NCBI GenBank assembly: GCA_905372445.1
Contig: CAJPPF010000047.1
Coordinates: 1-13,969, forward strand
Direction of reading: 5' to 3'
Origin: an uncultured Prevotella sp.
Lineage (GTDB): Bacteria > Bacteroidota > Bacteroidia > Bacteroidales > Bacteroidaceae
DNA length: 13,969 nt
A program made the translations under genes and the position numbers. Positions 1 to 8,292 of this stretch are shown piece after piece (position 1 is the first letter of the stretch; every line of letters starts with the position of its first letter). The notes under the pieces were generated by a model. It searched no databases. It saw nothing but the letters and a program-made list of their open reading frames with translations, and was not told the DNA's origin.

Positions 1-205
1 CTCATTCCTACATTTCTTGCCGATGAAACCGTCGTTTTTTGCATCAAGAACCACCGTTTTTTGAACGAAAAAGCATGGAATAAAGCTCTTTTTAGCTCTT
101 GTCGCTTCTCGAAGACGCGGTTTTATGCCATGCAGACTTGGGAAATCATAGCTTTTGATTTTCTGTTTCGTGAAAAATCGTGATAATGATTTTTCTTTAC
201 GATAT
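1..205 (-). repeat. Left copy of a long terminal inverted repeat (dispersed repeat family)
   Basis: The reverse complement of this block aligns without gaps to 13765-13969. By hand count there are 20 differences in the outer 141 bp (about 86% identity) and 16 in the next 64 bp (about 75%). A 39-bp stretch at 14-52 is identical in both copies. Read on the minus strand, the outer 141 bp is open in the frame matching the right-hand copy, but the ATG there is ATC here. The differences fall mostly at first and second codon positions, so the similarity looks like nucleotide-level repeat conservation, not conserved protein. Small 'hypothetical protein' ORFs of this look are, from memory, scattered through Prevotella genomes; that is recollection, not a search. 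The window begins inside the repeat, so its true outer boundary is not visible. Confidence 0.85.
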
Positions 206-207
206 TA

Positions 208-270
208 CAAATCAGCCAATGGACCGCGGTGCGTTTTTATTATACGAAATCGGTCAATATAGCGCAGTGC
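208..270 (+). repeat. Two short tandem copies of the AATCGGTCAATAG-type repeat block
   Basis: The stretch 208-243 matches the reverse complement of 13644-13679 with 6 differences in 36 bp. A second, partial copy follows at 247-270, sharing AAATCGGTCAATA and CGCAGTGC. The copies are 38 bp apart, start to start. The block contains an imperfect inverted repeat (CGGTC-AATA-GACCG in its best-preserved form). Similar blocks lie at 8117 and 13493. From 271 to about 385 I see no gene or recognisable signal, only weakly repeat-like DNA. Confidence 0.6.
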
Positions 271-385
271 GCGAATGGCAGAACGTGATAAATCACGCCC
301 CGACGGCTGCCGCATCTGTTTTTTCTGCCGGGCAAGGCATCCGATATTTGCCGGACGGCGTTTTTGGGTAAAAAAACGATTTTCC

Positions 386-417
386 CTTGGTCCTTTCAAA
401 GAAAAAGATTAACTTCG
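386..417 (+). promoter_or_regulatory. Candidate Bacteroidota-type promoter of the hut operon
   Basis: CTTG at 386-389 and TAACTTCG at 410-417 are separated by 20 nt. They resemble the Bacteroidota -33 (TTTG) and -7 (TAnnTTTG) elements, with one mismatch in each. A start of transcription about 7 nt downstream would leave a leader of roughly 25 nt before the ftcD ATG at 450. This is pattern matching only. No operator or regulator gene for the hut operon was recognised in the window. Confidence 0.35.
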
Positions 418-449
418 CAGTCAAACATAATTTATCTATTAACCTAACT

Positions 450-2156
450 ATGAAACAAGAGCAACAAATTGTGGAATGTGTCCCTAACTTCAGTGAGGGA
501 CGCAACAAAGCTATTATTGACGCTATCACGAATGTCATCACAAATGTCAAGGGAGTTAAGCTCCTTGATGTCGACCCCGGCGAAGCTACCAACCGAACCG
601 TCGTCACATTCGTCGGCGAGCCTCAGCCTGTAGTGGAGGCAGCATTCCAAGCAGTGAAAAAGGCGGGTATGCTCATCGACATGCGCCAGCATCACGGAGC
701 ACATCCTCGCATGGGAGCAACCGATGTACTGCCTATCGTGCCGGTCAGCGGAATCACTCTCGAGGAGTGTGCCGAACTGTCACGACAACTGGCAAGACGC
801 ATCGCCCAGGAGCTGAACATCCCTTGCTATTGCTATGAAGCGGCGGCACTCAAGCCAGAGAGGAAGAACCTCGCCGTATGCCGTGCCGGAGAATACGAGG
901 CACTGCCCGAGAAACTCGCCAAGGAAGAGACTGCGCCTGACTTCGGCGCACGACCCTACGACGAACAAGTGGCACGCACTGGATGCACCGTCGTTGGCGC
1001 TCGCGACTTCCTCATTGCCGTCAACTACAATCTAAACACAACGTCTACACGCCGTGCCAACGCTATCGCCTTCGACGTAAGAGAGAAGGGACGCCCCATG
1101 CGTGAGGGCAACTCCGTCGACGGCAAACCACTTAAGGACGCAAACGGCAACACCATCATGCAGCCCGGAACACTGAAATCCACCAAAGCCATAGGCTGGT
1201 ATATCGACGAATACGGCATTGCACAGGTGTCAATGAATATCACCAATATCAATGTAACCCCCCTCCACGTCGCCTTCGACGAGGTATGCCGTGCGGCAGC
1301 AGCACGCGGCGTACGTGTCACCGGAGCCGAAATCGTCGGGCTCATGCCTAAGCGCGTACTCCTCGATGCCGGACGCCATTACCTCGAGATGCAGCAGCGG
1401 TCGGTAGGTATTCCGGAGGACGACATCATACAGATAGCCATTAAGTCGATGAGTCTCGACCAGTTGAAACCCTTCTGTCCAAAGGAGAAAGTCATTGAGA
1501 TGCTCCTTGAAGCAGATGACGACACACAGAAGCTCGTCGACCTAAGCGTAAAGGCATTCACCGAAGAGACCTCACGTGAGAGCCCAGCCCCTGGCGGTGG
1601 CACCATAGCTGCTTGCATGGGAGCAATGGGAGCAGCACTGGGCACAATGGTAGCCAACCTCTCTGCTCATAAACGCGGTTGGGACGAACGCTGGGAGGAG
1701 TTCAGCCGTTGGGCAGAAAAGGGACAGGCACTACAAAGCCGGCTGCTACGCCTCATCGACGATGACACAGCGGCATTCAATGAGATAATGGCAGCTTTCG
1801 GCATGCCGAAGTCGAACGACGAGGAGAAAGCCCTGCGTTCAGCCGCAATACAGACTGCCACTCTACACGCAGCGCAGGTGCCACTCGAGACTATGAAAAC
1901 AGCTTTCGAGGCTTTCGCACTGTGCAAGGCGATGGCAGAGAATGGCAATCCAAACAGTATATCCGATGCCGGTGTCGGTGCACTTGCCATTCGTGCTGCC
2001 GTACGTGGTGCGTGCATGAACGTGAAGATCAACGCATCGTCACTCAAGGACCGCTCGCTCGCCGAGCCACTGATTGCCGAAGCCGACCGTATAGCAGAAG
2101 AGGCTGACCGCGAAGAGGCTGCAATCACAAGATTCATCAACGCCAGACTGGTATAG
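450..2156 (+). CDS. ftcD: Bifunctional glutamate formiminotransferase / formiminotetrahydrofolate cyclodeaminase
   Basis: This cytosolic enzyme performs the last two steps of histidine breakdown. It moves the formimino group of formiminoglutamate to tetrahydrofolate, giving glutamate, and then deaminates 5-formimino-THF to methenyl-THF plus ammonia. The protein is 568 aa, close to mammalian FTCD. The transferase half starts with IVECVPNFSEGR near residue 7 and carries HHGAHPRMGATDV, with His85 matching the family's catalytic His region. The cyclodeaminase half starts near residue 366, and PAPGGG at 379-384 is its folate-binding signature. The ATG at 450 is chosen because family similarity begins directly after it; an in-frame TTG at 387 would add 21 residues that overlap the candidate promoter. 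It is the first gene of the hut operon, 40 bp before hutU. The fusion should allow folate-intermediate channelling, as in the animal enzyme (inference). Confidence 0.96.
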   Translation: MKQEQQIVECVPNFSEGRNKAIIDAITNVITNVKGVKLLDVDPGEATNRTVVTFVGEPQPVVEAAFQAVKKAGMLIDMRQHHGAHPRMGATDVLPIVPVSGITLEECAELSRQLARRIAQELNIPCYCYEAAALKPERKNLAVCRAGEYEALPEKLAKEETAPDFGARPYDEQVARTGCTVVGARDFLIAVNYNLNTTSTRRANAIAFDVREKGRPMREGNSVDGKPLKDANGNTIMQPGTLKSTKAIGWYIDEYGIAQVSMNITNINVTPLHVAFDEVCRAAAARGVRVTGAEIVGLMPKRVLLDAGRHYLEMQQRSVGIPEDDIIQIAIKSMSLDQLKPFCPKEKVIEMLLEADDDTQKLVDLSVKAFTEETSRESPAPGGGTIAACMGAMGAALGTMVANLSAHKRGWDERWEEFSRWAEKGQALQSRLLRLIDDDTAAFNEIMAAFGMPKSNDEEKALRSAAIQTATLHAAQVPLETMKTAFEAFALCKAMAENGNPNSISDAGVGALAIRAAVRGACMNVKINASSLKDRSLAEPLIAEADRIAEEADREEAAITRFINARLV

Positions 2157-2196
2157 AGAAAAAAGACAAACTGACATTATAATACCAAATCGAACT

Positions 2197-4215
2197 ATGA
2201 CAATTGAAGAATTTCAATCCGACATCCGTGCCGGTATTCCTGACTATCTGCCTGAACTGCAGGCTTACGACAAGAGTATCAATCACGCACCGAAACGAAA
2301 GGACATACTGACACCCGAGGAAAAGAGACTCGCACTGCGTAATGCGCTGCGCTACTTCCCTAAGTCACTGCATGCACAACTGGCTCCTGAGTTCGCCGAA
2401 GAGCTGGAGGCGTACGGCAGAATATACATGTATCGCTATCGTCCGCACTATGAGATGAAGGCACGCCCGGTCACAGACTATCCTCACCGTAGCAAGCAGG
2501 CTGCGGCAATAATGCTCATGATTCAGAACAACCTCGACCCGCGCGTTGCACAGCATCCTCACGAACTCATCACCTATGGCGGCAATGGCGCCGTGTTCCA
2601 AAACTGGGCACAGTATCGTCTTGTGATGAAATATCTCAGTGAGATGACCGACGAGCAGACCCTCGTAATGTATTCCGGACATCCACTGGGACTGTTCCCC
2701 TCGCATAAGAACGCCCCACGCGTCATCGTAAGCAATGGCATGGTCATTCCGAATTATTCAAAACCTGACGATTGGGAGCGCTTCAATGCCCTCGGCGTGA
2801 GCCAGTATGGACAGATGACGGCTGGCTCATACATGTATATCGGACCCCAGGGCATCGTGCACGGAACGACCATCACGGTGCTCAATGCAGCACGCAGGGT
2901 GATGAACGACCCAAAGCATCCTACAAAGAACAACATCCCGCTGTTCGTTTCCTCTGGTCTCGGAGGTATGAGTGGCGCTCAGCCTAAGGCAGGAAATATA
3001 GCCAAAATGGTGAGCATCGTGGCAGAAATCAACCCTAATGCGGCACAGAAGCGTTTCGAACAAGGGTGGGTCGACGAGTTGCACGATAACCTCGACGAAC
3101 TCATTACTGCCGTACGCAAGGCATTGGATGAGCGGCGTGTGGTATCAATGGCTTATGTCGGAAACGTAGTAGACCTCTGGGAGCGCCTTGCGGAAGATAA
3201 CATTGAGGTGAATCTCGGCTCTGATCAAACGTCGCTCCACAATCCGTGGGCAGGCGGCTACTACCCTGTAGGCATCAGCTTCGAGGAGAGCAAACGGATG
3301 ATGGCTGAAGAGCCGGATACATTCCGTCGGCACGTACAGGAGTCGCTGCGACGTCAGGTGAGAGCCATAAACAAACTCGCTCAGCGCGGTATGTATTTCT
3401 TTGATTATGGCAATGCGTTCCTGCTTCAGGCAAGCCGCGCCGACGCCGACATCATGGGCGAAGGCGGAAAGTTCCGCTATCCATCATACGTTCAGGATAT
3501 TATGGGACCGATGTTCTTCGACTATGGCTTCGGACCTTTCCGCTGGGTATGCACATCATGTGATCCCGACGACCTCGCACTGACCGACCGACTGGCTACA
3601 GAGGTGCTTGAAGCGGAGCGCCGCAATGCCACGGAGGACATAAAGCATCAGCTCGACGACAACATCCACTGGATAAAAGAGGCAGGCGTCAATAATCTCG
3701 TCGTAGGTTCACAGGCACGTATCCTATATGCCGACTGCGAAGGACGCACAAAGATCGCCCTTGCATTCAACGAGGCTGTTCGCGACGGACGCCTCAAGGC
3801 ACCGGTTGTGCTGGGGCGCGACCACCACGACGTCAGCGGTACGGACTCTCCGTTCCGTGAGACATCAAACATATACGACGGCTCACAGTTCTGTGCCGAC
3901 ATGGCTATTCACAACGTAATCGGCGACTCGTTCCGCGGCGCCACATGGGTAAGCATCCATAATGGAGGCGGCGTTGGCTGGGGCGAAGTGATAAATGGCG
4001 GTTTCGGAATGGTCGTTGACGGGTCTGAACAGGCTGACCGCAACATTCAGGAAATGCTTCTGTGGGATGTCAACAACGGCATTGCACGCCGTGCATGGGC
4101 ACGCAACAACGGAAGCATGGACGCTATCGAACGCGAGATGCAACGCACGCCGGGACTGAAAGTAACAATGCCAAACATCGTCGACGACGATATCATAAAC
4201 ATAGTATTTCAATAA
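2197..4215 (+). CDS. hutU: Urocanate hydratase (urocanase), long eukaryote-like form
   Basis: It hydrates urocanate to 4-imidazolone-5-propionate using tightly bound NAD+ as an electrophile, which is step two of histidine degradation in the cytosol. The product is 672 aa, close to animal UROC1 (about 676 aa, from memory) and longer than the roughly 556 aa proteobacterial enzyme. Family motifs seen in order are YSGHPLGLFPSH, GLGG at 254-257 (dinucleotide-binding loop), GPFRW, RDHHDVSGTDSPFRETS, and HNGGGVGWGEVINGG with the glycine triplet at 590-592. Where classical bacterial urocanases read ARICW, this one reads ARILY (Leu510), with a Cys four residues later (Cys514). The ATG at 2197 lies 40 bp after ftcD and gives a full-length start (MTIEEFQSDIRAGIP). 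It is followed 35 bp later by hutH. No truncation or frameshift is seen. Confidence 0.97.
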   Translation: MTIEEFQSDIRAGIPDYLPELQAYDKSINHAPKRKDILTPEEKRLALRNALRYFPKSLHAQLAPEFAEELEAYGRIYMYRYRPHYEMKARPVTDYPHRSKQAAAIMLMIQNNLDPRVAQHPHELITYGGNGAVFQNWAQYRLVMKYLSEMTDEQTLVMYSGHPLGLFPSHKNAPRVIVSNGMVIPNYSKPDDWERFNALGVSQYGQMTAGSYMYIGPQGIVHGTTITVLNAARRVMNDPKHPTKNNIPLFVSSGLGGMSGAQPKAGNIAKMVSIVAEINPNAAQKRFEQGWVDELHDNLDELITAVRKALDERRVVSMAYVGNVVDLWERLAEDNIEVNLGSDQTSLHNPWAGGYYPVGISFEESKRMMAEEPDTFRRHVQESLRRQVRAINKLAQRGMYFFDYGNAFLLQASRADADIMGEGGKFRYPSYVQDIMGPMFFDYGFGPFRWVCTSCDPDDLALTDRLATEVLEAERRNATEDIKHQLDDNIHWIKEAGVNNLVVGSQARILYADCEGRTKIALAFNEAVRDGRLKAPVVLGRDHHDVSGTDSPFRETSNIYDGSQFCADMAIHNVIGDSFRGATWVSIHNGGGVGWGEVINGGFGMVVDGSEQADRNIQEMLLWDVNNGIARRAWARNNGSMDAIEREMQRTPGLKVTMPNIVDDDIINIVFQ

Positions 4216-4250
4216 AACATCCAACTCATTATTATAATAAGATAAACAAT

Positions 4251-5747
4251 ATGGAACATAAGATTCATGAAATAAGCGCCGGACATCTTACATTAAATAA
4301 GGTATGGGAGATGCTGCGCGGCAACTATCATCTTCATCTTGGCGAAGAGTCACGCAACCGCATTGTCAGATGTCGCGAATATCTCGACAAGAAGATTGCC
4401 AACTCTGACGTACCTGTCTATGGTGTTACCACAGGCTTCGGCTCTCTGTGCAACATCTCTATTGACAGCGAGCAGCTATCACAGTTGCAAATCAACCTGA
4501 TGATGAGTCATGCCTGCGGCGTTGGCGAGCGCGTACCTAACGAGATCGTCAAACTGATGATTCTTCTGAAGATTCAGTCGCTCAGCTATGGATTCTCAGC
4601 CATAAAGCTTGACACCGTCGAGAGGCTCATCGACTTCTTCAACAACGATGTGTATCCTGTTGTCTATATGCAAGGCTCTGTGGGCAGTTCAGGCGACCTT
4701 GTTCCGTTGGCTCACCTGACATTGCCTCTGGTAGGTCTGGGCGAAGTGGAATACAAGGGCGAGATAATCTCTGGCAAAGAACTTCTAAAGAGAATGGGAT
4801 GGGGCCCAATAAAACTGGCATCAAAGGAAGGTCTTGCACTTCTCAACGGTACTCAGAACATGGCAGCGTTCTGCTGCTGGTCGATAATTCAGGCTACAAA
4901 GCTAAGTAACTGGGCTGACTACATCGCAGCGATGTCGCTCGACGCATACGATGGACGCATAGAACCATTCCATCATGCCGTGCATGTCGTACGTCCGCAT
5001 CAGGGACAGCTCGACACGGCAGAACATCTGCTGAAGATTCTCGAAGGTAGTGAGATAACCGGTCAGAAGAAGATTCACGTACAAGACCCTTATTCTTTCC
5101 GTTGCATCCCACAGGTGCATGGAGCAGTTAAGGACACTGTGAAATACGTACAGCAGGTGACAGACATAGAGATCAACGCCACTACCGACAATCCGACCGT
5201 ATGTCCTGACGACGATCTCGTCATCTCAGCAGGTAATTTCCACGGCGAACCCATAGCATTGCCAATGGACTTTCTCTCTATAGCGATGTCGGAACTCGCC
5301 AATATCTCCGAGCGCCGTATCTACAAGTTAGTGTCAGGCACTCGCGGTCTGCCGAGCTTCCTCGTTGCAAACCCAGGTGTGAACAGCGGATTCATGATTC
5401 CACAATACACCGCAGCAAGCATCGTAAGCCAGAGCAAGATTCTTTGTATGCCGGCATCTGCCGACAGCATACCGACATCACAAGGGCAAGAAGACCATGT
5501 AAGCATGGGAGCAAACGCAGGAACGAAGCTCTATCAGATTATCAAAAATACAGAACGCGTGCTTGCCATCGAGCTCTTCAATGCCGCACAGGCGCTCGAG
5601 TTCCGCCGTCCATTGAAGTCTTCACCGACGATTGAGCGTATATTCGAGAAATACCGCAAGGTAGTGCCATTCATCAAAGAGGACACCGTGATGTATCCGT
5701 ATATTGCGAAATCCGTTGAATTCCTGCACAATGAGAAGATTGATTAA
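4251..5747 (+). CDS. hutH: Histidine ammonia-lyase (histidase)
   Basis: It removes ammonia from L-histidine to give trans-urocanate, the committed step of the pathway. The enzyme is a cytosolic homotetramer with a self-made MIO cofactor. The 498-aa product has the family landmarks YGVTTGFG (57-64), LLNGTQNM, QDPYSFRCIPQVHG, TTDNPT and QEDHVSMG. The cofactor loop reads GSVGSSGDL, so the triad at 146-148 is Ser-Ser-Gly instead of the usual Ala-Ser-Gly; the central Ser147 that forms the MIO group is intact. The ATG at 4251 is preferred over the open frame extending upstream to 4062, because that extension lies inside hutU and has no family similarity. The gene follows hutU by 35 bp, and its end overlaps the hutI start by 17 bp, suggesting translational coupling. 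Confidence 0.97.
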   Translation: MEHKIHEISAGHLTLNKVWEMLRGNYHLHLGEESRNRIVRCREYLDKKIANSDVPVYGVTTGFGSLCNISIDSEQLSQLQINLMMSHACGVGERVPNEIVKLMILLKIQSLSYGFSAIKLDTVERLIDFFNNDVYPVVYMQGSVGSSGDLVPLAHLTLPLVGLGEVEYKGEIISGKELLKRMGWGPIKLASKEGLALLNGTQNMAAFCCWSIIQATKLSNWADYIAAMSLDAYDGRIEPFHHAVHVVRPHQGQLDTAEHLLKILEGSEITGQKKIHVQDPYSFRCIPQVHGAVKDTVKYVQQVTDIEINATTDNPTVCPDDDLVISAGNFHGEPIALPMDFLSIAMSELANISERRIYKLVSGTRGLPSFLVANPGVNSGFMIPQYTAASIVSQSKILCMPASADSIPTSQGQEDHVSMGANAGTKLYQIIKNTERVLAIELFNAAQALEFRRPLKSSPTIERIFEKYRKVVPFIKEDTVMYPYIAKSVEFLHNEKID

Positions 5748-6954
5748 AAACATCGGTTGCATTGTAGGCATTCAACCTATACATCTGAAACGGCTTTGCG
5801 GTAAGGCAATGGCTGAGGTACATAGCCTCAACGACGCCTGGCTTACCATACGCGATGGGCGGATAGAGGCTTTCGGACCTATGAGCGAACCACCTAAAGA
5901 CGAACATTTCGACGAGGAGACAGATGCTTATGGCGGGTATCTGCTCCCCGCTTTCTGCGACAGCCACACGCATATTGTCTTTGCCGGCAGTCGAGAGGCG
6001 GAATATGTAGATAAGATAAGAGGGCTGAGCTATGCGGAGATAGCACGTCGCGGAGGCGGAATACTCAACTCTGCCGACCTGCTTCATCAGACGAGCGAGG
6101 ACGAACTGTATCGTCAGGCGATGCTCCGTGTGGAGGAGATACGCTCGAAAGGCACGGGATGCGTGGAAATAAAGAGTGGCTATGGACTTACTACTGCCGA
6201 CGAACTGAAGATGCTTCGTGTCATACAGCGCATAAAGGACACGTCCGACTTGAAGATCGTGTCGACATTCCTTGGGGCGCATGCCGTGGGAAGGGCTTAT
6301 CAGGGTCGACAGTCGGAGTATGTGAATCTATTGATCAACGAGATGATTCCTGCCGTTGCTGGCGAGCGTCTTGCTGATTTCATCGACGTCTTCTGCGACG
6401 AGGGATTCTTCACTGTCGACGAGACCGACCGTCTTCTTGATGCGGGATATAAGTACGGACTGAGCCCGAAAATCCACGCCGAGGAACTTGCTGCCAGCGG
6501 TGGCGTGGCAGTGGCGGTGAAGCATGACGCACTGTCGGTGGACCATTTAGAGAGCATGCCCGACGAGTCTATGGCACTCCTGAAGCAGTCCGCAACGATG
6601 CCGACACTTCTTCCCGGCACATCATTCTTCCTTAATATGCCTTACGGGCGTGGCAGAAGGATGATTGACGAGGGGCTTCCTATAGCTCTCGCCTCTGACT
6701 ATAACCCGGGCTCTACACCGTCGGGCGATATGAAATTCATCATGTCGCTGGCATGTATCAAGATGCGGCTGCTGCCCGAAGAGGCATTCAACGCCGCCAC
6801 ACTCAACGGTGCAGCGGCAATGGGGCTAAGCGATGAATACGGCAGCATTGCCGTCGGCAAACAAGCAAAGCTGATACTCACCACGCCGATACCGTCGCTT
6901 GCATATCTGTCGTATGCCTACACATCGCCTCTGATACGGGAAATGATATTGTAG
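5731..6954 (+). CDS. hutI: Imidazolonepropionase
   Basis: It hydrolyses 4-imidazolone-5-propionate to N-formimino-L-glutamate, the substrate of FtcD. It is a cytosolic metal-dependent amidohydrolase with a TIM-barrel fold. The 407-aa length fits the family. Metal and catalytic positions visible are DSHTHIVFAGSR (His79, His81), KIHAEELAASGG (His249), DHLESMP (Asp271-His272) and ALASDYNPGSTPS (Asp323). The ATG at 5731 gives MRRLIKNIG, the normal family N-terminus, and lies 17 bp inside the end of hutH; a TTG at 5704 in the same frame would add nine residues without support. It is the last gene of the operon. The 144 bp to the convergent kinase gene holds no strong terminator hairpin that I could find. 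Confidence 0.96.
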   Translation: MRRLIKNIGCIVGIQPIHLKRLCGKAMAEVHSLNDAWLTIRDGRIEAFGPMSEPPKDEHFDEETDAYGGYLLPAFCDSHTHIVFAGSREAEYVDKIRGLSYAEIARRGGGILNSADLLHQTSEDELYRQAMLRVEEIRSKGTGCVEIKSGYGLTTADELKMLRVIQRIKDTSDLKIVSTFLGAHAVGRAYQGRQSEYVNLLINEMIPAVAGERLADFIDVFCDEGFFTVDETDRLLDAGYKYGLSPKIHAEELAASGGVAVAVKHDALSVDHLESMPDESMALLKQSATMPTLLPGTSFFLNMPYGRGRRMIDEGLPIALASDYNPGSTPSGDMKFIMSLACIKMRLLPEEAFNAATLNGAAAMGLSDEYGSIAVGKQAKLILTTPIPSLAYLSYAYTSPLIREMIL

Positions 6955-7098
6955 AAAGAATAACCCCAAACATGCCTGACAGCAGAGTGGCAACGTATTA
7001 ACAAAGCGCTCTCATCGTTTCCACACTCTTTGGAGCTTACAATATTTATACTTCCGAGCTAAGAATAAGCCACAATACTACACGCCGTGTGCCACAGG

Positions 7099-7995
7099 CT
7101 ATTGCTGCGATGAACCTACTGCCTTGCATTCCTCTGGCAGTATCGGCATGGCGCCTTTCTGCGTACACACATAGGCACTGACCTTCACGGCTCTGCGGTG
7201 AGCCTCATCCACAGACATTCCGTCAAGTATGGAAGCACAGAAAGTTCCCGTGAAGGAGTCACCAGCTCCAACGGTGTCAGTAACATCGACCTTTGGTGTC
7301 TGCTGGAAAGACATCACTCCGGAGGTGAACACATACGAACCGTTCACTCCGCAGGTAAGCACGAGCATATCAAGGTTATACTTTCCAAGGATAAGCCAGC
7401 ACCTGTTCTCTATGTCAAACCCCGGATAGCCGAACATTCTGCCTATGGCAAAGAGCTCCTCGTCGTTAATCTTCAGCACATTGCAGATCTTAAGCGATTC
7501 CTGAATAATCTCTTTCGTGAAGAAATTCTGACGCAGATTGATGTCGAAGATACGCAGACAGTTGTCGGGAGTAAGCTTCACGAAGTCATGAATGGTATTT
7601 CGCGACACGTCGTTGCGCTGTGCCAGCGACCCCCAGCACACAGCCCTTGCATCGCGTGCAATCTCACGCATCTCGTCGGTGAGTGGTATGTTGTCCCACG
7701 CCACATTTGTCTTTATGTCGTAGGCAGGCACACCATTCTCGTCGAGCTTCACCTGCACCGTACCTGTAGGATAGTCTACACGAGGCATGAGATAGGTAAG
7801 TTCCTTCTCGTCGAAAGCAGCTATGGTCTCATCGCCCAAGTCATCATTACCCAACGCACTGATAGCAATGGAGTCGAGTCCCATCTGCTTTGCGTGAAAC
7901 GCGAAGTTTGCCGGTGCACCGCCAAGCGTCTTTCCTTCCGGCAGCACATCCCATAGTGCTTCACCGATACCTATTACTCTTCCTTTCTTTTCCAT
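7099..7995 (-). CDS. PfkB-family carbohydrate kinase, probably fructokinase
   Basis: This is a cytosolic ribokinase-fold kinase that transfers phosphate from ATP to a sugar. Overall appearance suggests fructokinase, but substrate cannot be read safely from sequence. The 298-aa product has GIGEALWDVLPEG at the N-terminus (Asp16 in the sugar-binding region), the LGGAPANFA motif near residue 24, and the DTVGAGDSF signature with the catalytic base Asp246. The start at 7995 (MEKKGRVIG) is preferred over an upstream in-frame ATG at 8061, because a Bacteroidota -7 box lies between the two and the extra 22 residues are not family-like. It is a single gene, convergent with hutI and separated from the downstream operon by 297 bp. 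No transporter or glycosidase accompanies it here. Ribokinase- or sugar-acid-kinase activity is the alternative. Confidence 0.9.
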   Translation of the reverse strand: MEKKGRVIGIGEALWDVLPEGKTLGGAPANFAFHAKQMGLDSIAISALGNDDLGDETIAAFDEKELTYLMPRVDYPTGTVQVKLDENGVPAYDIKTNVAWDNIPLTDEMREIARDARAVCWGSLAQRNDVSRNTIHDFVKLTPDNCLRIFDINLRQNFFTKEIIQESLKICNVLKINDEELFAIGRMFGYPGFDIENRCWLILGKYNLDMLVLTCGVNGSYVFTSGVMSFQQTPKVDVTDTVGAGDSFTGTFCASILDGMSVDEAHRRAVKVSAYVCTQKGAMPILPEECKAVGSSQQ

Positions 7996-8040
7996 TTTAT
8001 CTTTAGGTTTTTGATTATTCTTGTCTATCCAACGAACACA

Positions 8041-8048
8041 CAAAGATA
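8041..8048 (-). promoter_or_regulatory. -7 promoter element of the sugar kinase gene
   Basis: On the minus strand this reads TATCTTTG, an exact match to the Bacteroidota -7 consensus TAnnTTTG. A transcription start about 7 nt downstream would give a leader of roughly 40 nt before the ATG at 7995, and would make the longer start at 8061 impossible. The T-rich stretch upstream contains no clean TTTG at the expected 19-20 nt spacing, so the -33 element is uncertain. Confidence 0.5.
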
Positions 8049-8116
8049 ATAAAAGAATCACTGAAAAACGATATTCTTCAAAGAATTATTTCTCATAAAA
8101 AACAATGCGTTAACCC

Positions 8117-8172
8117 AAATCGGTTAATAGATTCCGAACTTATTTCGGTTGATTGTGGAGCAGAGTCCAAAC
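8117..8172 (+). repeat. Dispersed repeat block upstream of the kinase gene
   Basis: From 8118 the sequence aligns with 13493-13547 over 55 bp without gaps, with 10 differences (82%). It shares AATCGGTNAATAGATTCC and TGATTGTNGAGCAG. It sits 121 bp upstream of the kinase start, in the same orientation relative to the gene as the copy upstream of the receptor gene. From 8173 to 8292 I see no gene. A weak hairpin around CGCA-AGC-TGCG near 8214-8224 could help end transcription of the outer-membrane operon, but it lacks a good T-run. Confidence 0.75.
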
Positions 8173-8292
8173 AGACGCGGAAGCTATAGGGCAAAAATCC
8201 TAACAGCCTTACGCAAGCTGCGCAAAGGAAAAACCAAAACGTGTATCAAATGCAATGTTGTTGCAAACGTAAATATATGATGATTCGTGTAA

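Noticed and set aside
387..449. Longer ftcD start from a TTG at 387
   Set aside because: The added 21 residues do not resemble the family and overlap the candidate promoter; the ATG at 450 is followed at once by the conserved N-terminus.
6984..7029. AGAGTG/CACTCT hairpin between hutI and the kinase as a bidirectional terminator
   Set aside because: Only 6 bp of stem with a 34-nt loop and no T-run on either side; too weak to call.
7198..7956. Open 252-codon frame on the + strand
   Set aside because: It lies entirely opposite the PfkB kinase, whose motifs are clear; the translation has no recognisable domain and is a shadow of the real gene.
7996..8061. Longer kinase start at 8061
   Set aside because: An exact TAnnTTTG -7 box lies between 8061 and 7995, so the longer form would start upstream of its own promoter.
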